Assembly (NCBI RefSeq): GCF_029643425.1
Contig: NZ_CP119106.1
Span: 3,100,001-3,164,000, forward strand
DNA from: Isoptericola sp. AK164
GTDB lineage: Bacteria > Actinomycetota > Actinomycetes > Actinomycetales > Cellulomonadaceae
Direction of reading: 5' to 3'
DNA length: 64,000 nucleotides
The notes below the pieces were generated by a model. The model worked only from the letters and a program-made list of their open reading frames with translations. It did not search any database and was not told the origin of the DNA. Both the position numbers and the translations under genes were made by a program. Positions within the stretch are counted from its first letter, which is position 1; each line of letters opens with the position of its first letter. Below are positions 7,587 through 17,069 of this stretch, piece by piece.

Positions 7587-10500
7587 CACTGCTCCACCGC
7601 GGTCCAGGGGCCCCAGACGCTGTCGCCGGGTTCCTGCCCGCGAGTCCACCACAGCGCCCGGTAGGTGACGCCGTCGGACGACACCAGGTCGCCGCCGACG
7701 TACACCGTCGAGGCGTCCCACGACTCGACGCACTCGGCGACCGCCGGAGCGGCCTCGGCGGAGCCGACCTCGGTCCAGGGGCCCCACGCGGAGGCACCGG
7801 GCTCCTGGTTGCGGGTCCACCACCGGGCCTCGTAGACCGTGCCCTCGTGCTGCACGACGTCGCCCGCCACGTAGACGGCGCTGGCGTACCAGAGGCTCGG
7901 ACCGGGCTCGCCGCCCGACACCTCGGGCAGCAGCTCGATGGTCGTCGGGTCCGGGTTCGGCGTGAACCGCGCCCCGGTGTCCGACGGCGCCACGTCGGTG
8001 AGCTCGTAGAGCCCGTGCATCTCGATCGAGCCGTCCGCCGCGATCTCCGGCGTCACGGCCGAGGCGTCGACGGAGACGAACCAGTCCGCGCCGACGGAGG
8101 CGGGCCGCCCGTCGGACGCGTCCGCCGTCGTGCCGTCGAAGTAGTTCGACGGGTCCGTCAGCAGCGACGTGTCGTCCTGCTTCAGCCCGAGGGCGTCGGA
8201 GTCCGGGTTCTGCCAGGAGATGACGCCGCTCGCCTCGTAGGCGGTGGTGCCGGCGTTGGTCTCCAGCCGCACGCCCCGCTCGTTGTCGACGGTGGTGACG
8301 CCGTCGAGCCGGACGTCCGGGCCCGAGTTCGACGTCGCGCCGGTGGCGAGGTTGCCGTAGCTGAGCGCGTTGCGCAGCAGGTGGTCGCCCGGCATGGACT
8401 CGCCGCCGAGCTTGAACCCGTTGCCCTCGCCGGTCCACGTCGGGTCGTCCTCGAGGAACCCGTTGGCGTAGGCCACGGAGTCCTCGACGACGACGGTGCC
8501 GATCGGGCCGGTGGTGGACTTGGCGTACAGGTCCCAGCCGTCGTCGATGTTGTGGTGGGCGATGTTGTACCGCAGCACGTTGCCCTCGCCGACGGTGAGC
8601 TTGACCCCGAACCCGTCGGCGTCGTTCCCGCCGGTGTCCGCGTTGTTGTGCGACACCGAGGACAGGATCGTGTTGTGCGACGGCCACATCGACGGCGGCT
8701 CGGCGGAGAGCCCCGAGATCTGGATTCCCGTGTCCTTGTTGTGGTGGGACTCCACCCGCTCGACGACGTTGTGGTGGCCCTGGACGAGCATCGGCTTGGC
8801 CTTGTCGGCCGACCCGGTGATCTCCAGGTCGTAGACGTGCCACCAGTCACCGCGGATCACCAGGCCGCCGTCGGGCGACTCGCCGAGGTCCAGCACGGCA
8901 CGGTCGCCGGGCTCGGACATCAGGGTGATCGGGGCGCCCTCGGTGCCGTCGCGGCCCCGCTCGGCCACGATGTTGTGCTGCGGCGTGTACGTGCCGCCCG
9001 TCAGCACGATCTGCTGACCGGCCTGCGCGAAGTCGACCGCGGTGTGGATGTCCAGCGGGTCGTCCTGCGTCCCCGCGCCGTCCGCGGTGCCGTCGGGCGC
9101 GACCCAGATCGACTCGCCCGGCTCGCCGTAGGAGTCCACGGTGATCGTGACGGGCACGTCGACCGGGTCGAACGACTCCAGCTCCTCGTACTCTCCGAGC
9201 TGCGGCTGGTCCCCCTCCGGCGTGGCCCGCGCGGTGAGCTCGTTGACGCCCGGCTCGAGATCGACCGTGCCGAGGGCCTGCTCGCCGGGGACGAGCTCCA
9301 GGCCGTCGACGACGACGTCACCGGCCGCGTCGAGGATCTGCCCGGTGCCGTGGAAGTCGGCCACGAGCGGGACGTCGAGCTGCTGCTCCGGCGTCGTCCG
9401 GGTGACGTCGACCGACAGGTTCGTCGGCACGTACTCCGTCGGCGGCTCCTGGGCGGGCTCGTCGTCGTCCGGGTGGATCGTGGTGAAGTCCCACGAGGTG
9501 ACGTCCACGACGATCTTGCGGGCCGTGGCCATGCCGACGTAGAAGGTGTCGGCGTTCTGCTGCAGCAGCATCTCGGGGTCGTACTGGATGACCTCGATGT
9601 CCTCGCCGCCGTCGCCGGCGCCGCGCCAGATCGCGTGGAAGCCGGTGTTGGACCGGCGCAGCGTGAACTCGTAGACGTCGCCCTCGGCGAACTTCGGTCC
9701 CGAGGTGATCTCGGGGCGGTAGTCGGGGTCGAACTCCTCCGAGTCGCTGTCGTCGCGCGAGCCGGCGGTGTTGTCGTCGGTGGCTCCCGTGTACCCCTGG
9801 ACGAACCGAGCGCCCGGGGTGCCGTTGACGACGTCGTCGGTGCCGCCGTTGTAGCGGGTGACCACCGCGCCCGCGGAGTTGAAGTAGCGGTGCGGGGAGG
9901 ACTCGGCGACCAGGTCGTCGATGGCGATGATGCCGAACCCGGACTGGTTGTCCTTCGTCGAGCCGTCGACCACCTCGAAGGTGGCGTTCAGCGTGAAGTT
10001 CTCCTCTTCCGGGTCGATCTCGGTGAAGTAGTACTGGAAGCCGTCCTCGGAGCTCGCGAACTTCGTGGAGCTGTCCTTGGCGTCGAAGGTGATCGTGCCG
10101 TCGCCGTGGTCGACGACCTGACCCCCGGAGCCGGCGTTGGAGCCGACGTCGGCGATCTGCCAGCGTTCCACGGAGGTGGCGACCTCGACGTCCGTCGCCG
10201 GACCGGCCGCCGCGTCCGCACCGCGGTGCGCCACGACGCGGACCTGGTACGTGGCGCCGGCCGTGAGGCCCGGCACGTCCACGGCCGTGCTGGTCACGCC
10301 GTCGACGGCCGTGGCGAAGTCCGCCCCGCCCTGGCTCGTCTCGACGGAGTAGGTCTCGGCCTCGTCGGTGGCGGTCCACTCGAGGCTCACCGTGGCGTCG
10401 GTGCCGTCGACGGCGGAGGTCAGGGCCCCGGTGATCTCCGGTCCGACCAGCGGCAGGGAGAAGCCGTCGAACCCGACGCGCGCGGAGGTCTTCGGCTCGC

Positions 10501-11314
10501 CCTCGCCGGCGCGGGTGAGCCGCACCTCGACCTCGTAGTCGCCGGAGGCCGGCGGGGTGAGCGTCAGGGTGCCGCCGGGTCCGTCCTCGCCCGTGATCGC
10601 CTGGTCGACCTTCGCGCCGGAGGCGTCGTAGAGGGTCGCGTAGGCGACGTCGCCGCCATCGTCGCCGAGGAGGCCGGTGTAGTCGACCTCCAGGTCCGCG
10701 GGGTCCGCGGGGTCGAGGGCGATGCCGTCGACCACCGGCGCCGCGACGTCGGCCCAGGGCGCCCGCTCGACCGGGTCGCTCGCGCCGAGCTGGGCGAAGA
10801 AGACGTTGACCCCCGAGCTCGGGGAGGTGAGGAAGTAGTCGCCGGCGGCCGGGATGTCGACGGTCTCGGTGACGATCGGCTCGCCGCTGTCGTCGGCGAG
10901 CGCCGGGATCTGGGCGATCTCGCCGGTGGCGTCGTGCAGCGCCAGGACCCGGTCGCTGCTGCCGGAGCTGCTGCGGGTCTGGACGACGAGCTCGGTCGGC
11001 TCGGTGGCGGTGAAGTGGATCGACCGGTACTCCGCGCTGCCCGAGCCGTTGAGCTTGAGCCGCTGGGTGTAGACCTCCCCCCGATCGGAGAGGCGGTCGG
11101 TGTCCCCGACGGTCACCTTCTTGGCCTCGGTGGCCCGGACGGTGAAGTCCTCGGTGGCCACGAAGTCGGCCGTGAAGTCGCCGGGCGTCAGGTCGTCGGC
11201 GTTCAGGGCGGTGGCGGGTCCGACCGCGGCTGCGGTCACCGCCCCCGTCGCGGTCAGGGCCGCGGCCGTCAGCACGGCCAGCGACGAGCGGATGCGCTTG
11301 CCTGTCGGTGTCAT
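7580..11314 (-). CDS. Secreted pectate lyase-like beta-helix protein (PL9-like) with two CBM5/12 modules
   Basis: This is a 1244-residue secreted protein. A Tat-free Sec signal peptide covers about residues 1-36 (TGKRIRSSLAVLTAAALTA...). Beta-sandwich domains come next, then an FN3-like domain (about 295-385) and a concanavalin-like domain (about 390-620). A right-handed beta-helix (about 735-1110) contains NADTGGNDADGFGVK and repeated H-N-N/N-x-D turns, matching the calcium-dependent polysaccharide lyase family 9 core. The two C-terminal modules (1140-1183 and 1196-1244, W-Y/D-x-S-x-V-Y-x-x-G-D, W-W-T-R, W-G-P-W) look like CBM5/12 domains. Expected activity is cleavage of pectate outside the cell. 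The gene is alone, with LacI-type palindromes upstream. Confidence 0.85.
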   Translation of the reverse strand: MTPTGKRIRSSLAVLTAAALTATGAVTAAAVGPATALNADDLTPGDFTADFVATEDFTVRATEAKKVTVGDTDRLSDRGEVYTQRLKLNGSGSAEYRSIHFTATEPTELVVQTRSSSGSSDRVLALHDATGEIAQIPALADDSGEPIVTETVDIPAAGDYFLTSPSSGVNVFFAQLGASDPVERAPWADVAAPVVDGIALDPADPADLEVDYTGLLGDDGGDVAYATLYDASGAKVDQAITGEDGPGGTLTLTPPASGDYEVEVRLTRAGEGEPKTSARVGFDGFSLPLVGPEITGALTSAVDGTDATVSLEWTATDEAETYSVETSQGGADFATAVDGVTSTAVDVPGLTAGATYQVRVVAHRGADAAAGPATDVEVATSVERWQIADVGSNAGSGGQVVDHGDGTITFDAKDSSTKFASSEDGFQYYFTEIDPEEENFTLNATFEVVDGSTKDNQSGFGIIAIDDLVAESSPHRYFNSAGAVVTRYNGGTDDVVNGTPGARFVQGYTGATDDNTAGSRDDSDSEEFDPDYRPEITSGPKFAEGDVYEFTLRRSNTGFHAIWRGAGDGGEDIEVIQYDPEMLLQQNADTFYVGMATARKIVVDVTSWDFTTIHPDDDEPAQEPPTEYVPTNLSVDVTRTTPEQQLDVPLVADFHGTGQILDAAGDVVVDGLELVPGEQALGTVDLEPGVNELTARATPEGDQPQLGEYEELESFDPVDVPVTITVDSYGEPGESIWVAPDGTADGAGTQDDPLDIHTAVDFAQAGQQIVLTGGTYTPQHNIVAERGRDGTEGAPITLMSEPGDRAVLDLGESPDGGLVIRGDWWHVYDLEITGSADKAKPMLVQGHHNVVERVESHHNKDTGIQISGLSAEPPSMWPSHNTILSSVSHNNADTGGNDADGFGVKLTVGEGNVLRYNIAHHNIDDGWDLYAKSTTGPIGTVVVEDSVAYANGFLEDDPTWTGEGNGFKLGGESMPGDHLLRNALSYGNLATGATSNSGPDVRLDGVTTVDNERGVRLETNAGTTAYEASGVISWQNPDSDALGLKQDDTSLLTDPSNYFDGTTADASDGRPASVGADWFVSVDASAVTPEIAADGSIEMHGLYELTDVAPSDTGARFTPNPDPTTIELLPEVSGGEPGPSLWYASAVYVAGDVVQHEGTVYEARWWTRNQEPGASAWGPWTEVGSAEAAPAVAECVESWDASTVYVGGDLVSSDGVTYRALWWTRGQEPGDSVWGPWTAVEQCA

Positions 11315-11359
11315 GGATCTCCTCGTCGAGATGCGCGTCGGACCTCGTCGACCGACGCC

Positions 11360-11388
11360 AGAAACCGGTTTCTAGTCACGGTAACCGT
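11360..11388 (-). promoter_or_regulatory. LacI-type operators upstream of the pectate lyase
   Basis: Two palindromes lie 46-74 bases upstream of the start: AGAAACCGGTTTCT (11360-11373, perfect 14-mer) and ACGGT-A-ACCGT (11378-11388). The central CCGG and the spacing fit LacI-family operators that give sugar-dependent repression. The site differs from the one at 55511-55530, so a different regulator is likely. Confidence 0.6.
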
Positions 11389-11429
11389 TCTCCGATGACG
11401 TCGTCAAGAGTCGTCAAGACACGTCACGC

Positions 11430-11492
11430 CGTCGAGCGTCTCTGTTTCTCAGGAATCCCGGGCTGACTCCTGAGAAACAGAGACGCTCGACG
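11430..11492. repeat. Long perfect inverted repeat between divergent genes
   Basis: Perfect 25-bp arms (11430-11454 and 11468-11492) with a 13-nt loop lie between the pectate lyase (minus) and the sirtuin gene (plus), which diverge. No gene ends here, so a terminator role for a neighbouring gene is not obvious; it could insulate the two promoters. Confidence 0.8.
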
Positions 11493-11602
11493 CGACCGGG
11501 TGACCAGGCAGCTGGGTGACGGGACAGCCGGGTGACCGGGGCAACAGGGCCACGGTGACGCGACCCACCGCGCCGCGGGACCCGCCGTCGTACTCTCGAG
11601 GG

Positions 11603-12511
11603 GTGGAACCCGCCGTCCGACTGCTCGCCCCGACGTACCAGGACCGTCGCTGGGAGCTCCCGCCGGACGCGGTGATCCACCACGGGACCGTCGACGACGC
11701 CGCGCGGCTTCTCGACGGCCGCACGGTCACCGCCCTGACCGGTGCCGGCATCTCCACCGACTCCGGCATCCCCGACTACCGCAGCCCCGACTCGCCGCCG
11801 CGCAACCCGATGACGTACCAGCAGTTCGTCGGCGACGCGGACTTCCGGCGCCACTACTGGGCCCGCAACCACGTCGGCTGGCAGCACGTGCACCGCACCC
11901 ACCCCAACGCCGGGCACCGCGCCCTCGCCGACCTCGAGGACCGGGGCATCGTGCGCGGCGTCATCACCCAGAACGTCGACCTGCTGCACGAGGACGCCGG
12001 CCAGCGCACCGTCATCGACCTGCACGGACGCTACGACTCCGTGATCTGCCTGCAGTGCGGCCGCACGATCAGCCGGTCCCACCTCGCCGAACGCCTCGAC
12101 GCGCTCAACCCGGGATTCGTCGAGTCCGTGCTCGACGGCGGCACCACCGTCGCCGACATCGAGGTCGCCCCCGACGCCGACGCCGTCATCGCCAAGACCT
12201 CCCACTTCCACCCGGCCGACTGCGAGTTCTGCGGCGGGGTCCTCAAGCCCGAGATCGTCTACTTCGGCGAGAACGTGCCGCGCGAACGGGTCGACCGGGC
12301 GTTCGCGCTCGTGGAGTCCGCCGACGCCCTGCTCGTGGCGGGCACGTCCCTGACCGTGATGAGCGGGCTGCGGTTCGTGCGTCGGGCGGCCAAGAACGGC
12401 CAGCCCGTGGTCATCGTCAACCGCGGCGAGACCCGCGGCGACCCGCTCGCCACCGTCAAGGTCGACGCCGGGGCGACCGAGACGCTGACAGCCCTCGCCG
12501 ATCTGCTCTGA
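11603..12511 (+). CDS. Sir2-family NAD-dependent protein deacylase (sirtuin)
   Basis: This 302-residue sirtuin has the NAD-binding GAGIS (47-51), TQNVD (122-126) and catalytic His141 in D-L-H-G. The zinc ligands are C-x2-C at 149-152 and a second C-x2-C (CEFCGG) after an unusually long insert of about 50 residues (N-P-G-F-V-E ... H-F-H-P-A-D). The late motifs YFGENVP and AGTSLTV are present. It removes acyl groups from lysines at the expense of NAD. The GTG at 11603 is preferred; an ATG at 11516 in the same frame would add 29 residues that lack similarity to the family and lie partly in GC-rich leader. Confidence 0.9.
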   Translation: MEPAVRLLAPTYQDRRWELPPDAVIHHGTVDDAARLLDGRTVTALTGAGISTDSGIPDYRSPDSPPRNPMTYQQFVGDADFRRHYWARNHVGWQHVHRTHPNAGHRALADLEDRGIVRGVITQNVDLLHEDAGQRTVIDLHGRYDSVICLQCGRTISRSHLAERLDALNPGFVESVLDGGTTVADIEVAPDADAVIAKTSHFHPADCEFCGGVLKPEIVYFGENVPRERVDRAFALVESADALLVAGTSLTVMSGLRFVRRAAKNGQPVVIVNRGETRGDPLATVKVDAGATETLTALADLL

Positions 12512-12555
12512 GGAGCACCGAGCCGCTCCCAGCAGCGGATGAGATGCTCTGACGC

Positions 12556-14637
12556 GTGTCCACACCCTCCTCCCCGCGGACCGACATCCAGGGTCTGCGG
12601 GCCGTCGCCGTCGCCGCGGTGCTCGGCTTCCACCTGTGGCCCGCCGCGGTCACCGGCGGGTACGTCGGCGTGGACGTGTTCTTCGTGGTCTCCGGCTTCC
12701 TCATCACCAGCCACCTGCTGCGCCGCCCCATCCGCAGCGGCCGCGACCTGCTCGACTTCTGGGGACGCCGGGTGCGCCGCCTCATCCCGGCGGCCAGCCT
12801 CGTGCTGCTGGCCACGCTGCTCGCCGCCGCCGTCTGGCTGCCCGTCACCACGCTGCCGTCCGTCGGCCGCGAGGTGCTCGCCTCGGCGCTGTACGTCGAG
12901 AACTGGGTGCTGGCCGCGACCGAGACGGACTACCTCGCGGCCGAGGAGCTCCACTCCCCCGTGCAGCACTACTGGTCGCTGTCCATCGAGGAGCAGTTCT
13001 ACCTGCTGTGGCCGATCCTGTTCGCCGCGGTCGCCTGGCTCGGTCTGCGTCGCAGCCGACGCGCCGGCCGCGACGGCGGACGCCCGACGGCGGTGCTCGC
13101 CGTCGGGCTGACCGCGACGGTGGTCGCGGCCTCTCTCGGCTGGTCCGTGTGGGCCACGAGCACCGAGCCGGCCGCGGCCTACTTCGTCTCCACGACCCGG
13201 TTCTGGGAGCTCGGGCTCGGTGGCCTGCTCGCGGCGGTGCTCGCGCTCCGCGCCGGGGCGTCCAGCGCGCTGCTGCGCCACGACGGGCTCCGGGCGGCGA
13301 CGGCGTGGCTCGGTCTGGCGATGATCGTCACGGCCGTCCTCACCTACGACGCCGCGACCGCGTTCCCGGGGTACACGGCGCTGCTGCCGACCGTCGGCGC
13401 CCTGCTCGTCATCGCCGCCGACGCCGACGAGACCCGCGCGGGACCGGGCGCCCTGCTGCGGTGGCGGCCCGCGCAGTGGCTCGGCGACAGCTCCTACTCG
13501 GCCTACCTGTGGCACTGGCCGCTGGTGGTCATCGTGCCGTTCGCGATCGGACGCGACCTGACCGCGCTCGACATGGTGGCCGTCCTCGCCGCCACGCTGG
13601 TGCTGGCGGGCCTGTCCCGGCGGCACGTCGAGGAGCGCCTGCGCTGGCAGCCGCTGCTCACCCGCCGCCTGGCCGCCACCTTCGTGCTGCTGGCCGGGTG
13701 CGTCGTCGTGGTCGGCGGAGGTGCCGTCGTCGTGCAGCAGCAGGCGGTCGCGGCGGAACGCCAGGCCGTGACCGAGGCCCGCGCCGCCGTCGCCGCGGCC
13801 GCGCCCTGCGTGGGTGCCGCCGTCGTGCGCGACGACACCTGCGACGACCCGGGCCTGGTGTGGCCGCCCGAGGCGGCGGCCGAGGACAAGCCGGCCGTGT
13901 ACGCCGACGGCTGCTGGAACAATGCCCCCTTCACCACGCGCAACACCTGCACCTACGGCGAGGAGGAGGACCCGACGGCGCGGATCGCCCTGGTCGGCAA
14001 CTCCCACGCCGGGCACTGGCTGCCGGCGCTCCAGGACGCGATCGACACCGAGGGCTGGCGGCTCGACACCTACCTGCAGTCCGTCTGCTACACCGTGGAC
14101 CGGCCGCTGGCCTTCCCCGACGCGTCGGAGTCGGCGGCCTGCCGGGACATCAACCGGTGGGCCGTGGACAGCGTCGTGGCCGGCGACTACGACCTCGTGG
14201 TCATGTCCGACCGCACGAACCAGCCGCTGGCCGGCGTGGCGCCGTCGGACCAGGAGGCGGTGGCCCAGGAGGCCTACGCCGAGACCTTGGCGGCCTTCAC
14301 GGACGCCGGGATCGGCGTCGTCGTGCTGCGGGACACGCCCGCGATGCCGGAGAACGTCCCCGAGTGCCTGCAGCTCCACCGGGACGCGGAGGCCTGCGGC
14401 GCGCCGCCGGCGACGGCGCTGGAGCCGGACCCGCTGGCCGCGGCGGCGAGCGCCGACACCACCGGCGCGGTGAGCGTCACGAGCGTCGAGGACCTGATGT
14501 GCGACGACGTCTGCCACCCGGTCGTCGGCGGGGTGACGGCGTACTTCGACCACGGGCACCTCACGGCGACGTTCGCCCGCACCCTCGCCCCGGAGGTGAC
14601 CGGGGCCGTGCGCGCGGGGCTCGACCGCTCGCCCTAG
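12556..14637 (+). CDS. Acyltransferase 3 - SGNH fusion, surface O-acyltransferase (OafA/YrhL type)
   Basis: This 693-residue membrane protein has an AT3 domain with about ten helices in residues 10-390, starting D-I-Q-G-L-R-A with the family His in L-G-F-H-L-W. The G-Y-V-G-V-D-V-F-F-V-V-S-G-F-L motif follows, and S-I-E-E-Q-F-Y-L-L-W-P near 150. A periplasmic-type SGNH domain (about 430-690) has G-N-S-H (Ser nucleophile) and a late D-x-x-H-x-x-x-x-G region. Such fusions move acetyl groups across the membrane and place them on cell-wall or capsular glycans. The start is GTG at 12556. It probably overlaps no operon partner except the oxidoreductase 9 bases downstream. Confidence 0.88.
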   Translation: MSTPSSPRTDIQGLRAVAVAAVLGFHLWPAAVTGGYVGVDVFFVVSGFLITSHLLRRPIRSGRDLLDFWGRRVRRLIPAASLVLLATLLAAAVWLPVTTLPSVGREVLASALYVENWVLAATETDYLAAEELHSPVQHYWSLSIEEQFYLLWPILFAAVAWLGLRRSRRAGRDGGRPTAVLAVGLTATVVAASLGWSVWATSTEPAAAYFVSTTRFWELGLGGLLAAVLALRAGASSALLRHDGLRAATAWLGLAMIVTAVLTYDAATAFPGYTALLPTVGALLVIAADADETRAGPGALLRWRPAQWLGDSSYSAYLWHWPLVVIVPFAIGRDLTALDMVAVLAATLVLAGLSRRHVEERLRWQPLLTRRLAATFVLLAGCVVVVGGGAVVVQQQAVAAERQAVTEARAAVAAAAPCVGAAVVRDDTCDDPGLVWPPEAAAEDKPAVYADGCWNNAPFTTRNTCTYGEEEDPTARIALVGNSHAGHWLPALQDAIDTEGWRLDTYLQSVCYTVDRPLAFPDASESAACRDINRWAVDSVVAGDYDLVVMSDRTNQPLAGVAPSDQEAVAQEAYAETLAAFTDAGIGVVVLRDTPAMPENVPECLQLHRDAEACGAPPATALEPDPLAAAASADTTGAVSVTSVEDLMCDDVCHPVVGGVTAYFDHGHLTATFARTLAPEVTGAVRAGLDRSP

Positions 14638-14646
14638 GCTGCCTGC

Positions 14647-16149
14647 ATGGAGGACGTGGTCGTCGTCGGGTCAGGACCCAACGGGCTGGCAGCCGCCGTG
14701 ACGCTGGCCCGGGTCGGGCTGTCCGTGACGGTGCTCGAGGCACGGTCGACCGCCGGCGGCGGCGCGCGCACGCTCGACCTGGACCTGTCGCCCGGGCTGC
14801 GGCACGACGTCTGCTCGGCCGTGCACCCGATGGCGTGGGCGTCACCGTTCTTCCGCGCGTTCGACCTGCCCGCCCACGGGGTCGAGCTGCTGACCCCCGA
14901 GGTCTCCTACGCCCAGCCGCTGCCCGACGGACGCGCGGGGATCGCCTACCGCGACCTGGAGCGCACGGCCGAGCGGCTGGGGTCCGACGGCGGGGCGTGG
15001 CGGTCGTTGCTCGGTCCGCTGGCCGCACGGTGGGAGGCGGTGGTCGCGGTGGGGATGAGCGACAAGCGGTCGATGCCGCGGGGCGTGTCCGACGTCGGCG
15101 GCCTGCTGGGGGCGGCCCGGTTCGGCGCCGCCATGCTCGAGCAGGGCACCGGGGCGTGGGGGGCGCGGTTCCGCACCGAGGAGGCGGCCGCGCTGCTGAC
15201 CGGCGTCGCGGCGCACACCATCGCCCCGATGCCGTCCCTCGGCGCCGCGGGGACGGCGCTGCTGCTCGGGGCGCTCGCGCACGCCACGCCCGACGGCACC
15301 CCCTCGGAGGCCACGGCCCCCGGCGGTTTCGACGGCGGCTGGCCGATCCCGCGCGGCGGCTCGGGGGCGATCGCGGCGGCGCTGCTGGCCGACCTCGAGG
15401 CGCACGGCGGCACGGTGGTCACCGACCATCCCGTGCGCGTCTGCACCGACCTGCCCTCGGCGCACGTCTACCTGTTCGACACCCCCGCCAGCACCCTGGT
15501 CGACGTCATCGGTGACGCCCTGTTCCCCACCTGCCACCGCGCGCTGTCGCGGTTCCCCACCGGCAACGCCGCCGCCAAGGTCGACCTGGTCACGGACGGA
15601 CCGATCCCCTGGGCGGACCCCGAGGTCGCCCGGGCCGGCACCGTGCACGTGGGCGGCACCCGGGCCGACATGGCGCGCGCCGAGTCCGCCGTCGCCGCCG
15701 GGGAGCACGCGGAGGCGCCCGTCTGCCTGGTCAGCGACCCGGTCGTCGTCGACCCGGACCGCGAGGTCGGGGGCCGGCGACCGGTGTGGGCGTACACGCA
15801 CGTGCCGTCCGGGTCGACGGTGGACGTCACCGAGACAGTGCTGGCCCAGCTCGAGCGGTTCGCCCCCGGGGTGCGGGACGCCGTCGTCGCGACGCGGTGC
15901 ACCCCCGCGGCCGAGTTGGCGGGCCACAACCTGAACCTCGTCGACGGCGACATCGCGGGCGGGCGCACGAGCCTGTGGCGGATGATCGCCCGCCCGACCG
16001 CCGCGGCGAACCCGTACCGGCAGGCCGGGCACGTGTACCTGTGCTCCGCGTCGACGCCGCCGGGCCCCGGCGTGCACGGGATGTCCGGCTGGCACGCGGC
16101 CCGCCGGGCGGCGTACGAGGTCTTCGGGATCCGCGTCCCCGCGCTCTGA
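14647..16149 (+). CDS. FAD-dependent oxidoreductase, phytoene desaturase-like
   Basis: This 500-residue flavoprotein has an N-terminal dinucleotide-binding motif V-V-V-G-S-G-P-N-G-L (residues 5-15) and E-A-R-x-x-A-G-G-G at about 32-40. The C-terminal A-S-T-P-P-G-P-G-V-H-G-M-S-G-W-H segment is typical of carotenoid desaturase/isomerase relatives (CrtI/RetSat group). No carotenoid genes are nearby, so the substrate is open; many actinobacterial members are unassigned. The gene starts 9 bases after the O-acyltransferase stop and may be cotranscribed with it. It is convergent with the DUF4097 gene. Confidence 0.82.
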   Translation: MEDVVVVGSGPNGLAAAVTLARVGLSVTVLEARSTAGGGARTLDLDLSPGLRHDVCSAVHPMAWASPFFRAFDLPAHGVELLTPEVSYAQPLPDGRAGIAYRDLERTAERLGSDGGAWRSLLGPLAARWEAVVAVGMSDKRSMPRGVSDVGGLLGAARFGAAMLEQGTGAWGARFRTEEAAALLTGVAAHTIAPMPSLGAAGTALLLGALAHATPDGTPSEATAPGGFDGGWPIPRGGSGAIAAALLADLEAHGGTVVTDHPVRVCTDLPSAHVYLFDTPASTLVDVIGDALFPTCHRALSRFPTGNAAAKVDLVTDGPIPWADPEVARAGTVHVGGTRADMARAESAVAAGEHAEAPVCLVSDPVVVDPDREVGGRRPVWAYTHVPSGSTVDVTETVLAQLERFAPGVRDAVVATRCTPAAELAGHNLNLVDGDIAGGRTSLWRMIARPTAAANPYRQAGHVYLCSASTPPGPGVHGMSGWHAARRAAYEVFGIRVPAL

Positions 16150-16175
16150 GCACGGGGAGGCGGGCCCTCGACGAC

Positions 16176-17069
16176 TCAGGGCGCCCGGTAGGCCACGTCC
16201 CCGTTCGAGCTGTGGATCTCCACGCTCCGCGAGGCCGCCGGGTCGGTGGGCCCCTCGATGATCTGCTGCCCGTTCGACGTCTCGATGGTCAGCGCCACCG
16301 GCTCGCCGTCGCCGACCACCGCGACGTCGCCGTTGCTCGTCCGGGCGAAGACGTCGCCCCCGGCACCCGCGACGTCGACCTCGCCGTTGGAGGTCCTCGC
16401 CTCGGCGTCCCCGCCGACGTCCCGCAGCTCGACGTCGCCGTTGGAGGACCGGGCGACGGCCCCGCCGGCCACGTCGGCGACGTCGATCCGGCCGTTCGAG
16501 GTCTGCGCGTCGACGTCCCCGCCGACCCGGGTCGCCTCGATCTCGCCGTTGGAGGTGCGCGCCTCCAACGACCCGCCGAGGTCCGTCGCGACCACGTCGC
16601 CGTTCGACGTCCGCAGGTCGACGGCGCCGGCTGGCCCCTCGGCCCGCACCTCGCCGTTCGCCGTGTCGACCCTCACCACCGTGTCGGCGGGGACGACGGC
16701 GTGCAGCTCGCCGGCGCACGTCCACGACCACCACACCCGGTCCGGGCAGGTGTTCTCCAGCACCAGCGACCCGTCGCCGGTCGAGACGGTGTACTCCGGT
16801 GTGGCCAGCCCTCCGCGGGAGACGACCTCGACGCTCACGTCGGTCGCGCCGTCGTCGGCCCGCACGGTCACGTCGCCGTCGGCGACCAGCTCCACCTGCT
16901 CGGCGGCGTCGTAGGACTCCTGGCTGGTGCGTGTCTCGGACAGCGCCCAGTCGATCACGTGCAGGGCGCCCCAGACGACCATCAGCACGCCGACGGCGAG
17001 GCCGAGGGCGAGGAGCACCCGGGCGGCGCCGCTGCGTCGCGGCTGCGTGGTCGAGAGGTCGTGGCTCAT
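16176..17069 (-). CDS. DUF4097 beta-strand repeat membrane protein
   Basis: This 297-residue protein has a short cytoplasmic N-terminus and one membrane helix (about 18-40). Its extracellular parallel beta-helix is built from about ten repeats of S-N-G-(D/E/Q/R)-(V/I) spaced 18-20 residues apart (about 130-290). This is the DUF4097 family, related to LiaG of Bacillus. It overlaps the upstream LuxR-type regulator by ATGA and follows a sensor kinase, so it belongs to a three-gene envelope-stress-like unit. Its molecular role is unknown; a surface-exposed scaffold or sensor accessory is plausible. Confidence 0.82.
   Translation of the reverse strand: MSHDLSTTQPRRSGAARVLLALGLAVGVLMVVWGALHVIDWALSETRTSQESYDAAEQVELVADGDVTVRADDGATDVSVEVVSRGGLATPEYTVSTGDGSLVLENTCPDRVWWSWTCAGELHAVVPADTVVRVDTANGEVRAEGPAGAVDLRTSNGDVVATDLGGSLEARTSNGEIEATRVGGDVDAQTSNGRIDVADVAGGAVARSSNGDVELRDVGGDAEARTSNGEVDVAGAGGDVFARTSNGDVAVVGDGEPVALTIETSNGQQIIEGPTDPAASRSVEIHSSNGDVAYRAP

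Noticed and set aside
7526-11398. 1290-codon plus-strand frame opposite the pectate lyase
   Set aside because: It is the antisense shadow of a clear signal-peptide, beta-helix and CBM protein; its translation is low-complexity Arg/Gly/Val with no domain.
11516-11602. Upstream ATG extension of the sirtuin
   Set aside because: The extra 29 residues are Arg/Pro/Thr-rich without similarity to sirtuins; the GTG at 11603 gives a normal family start.
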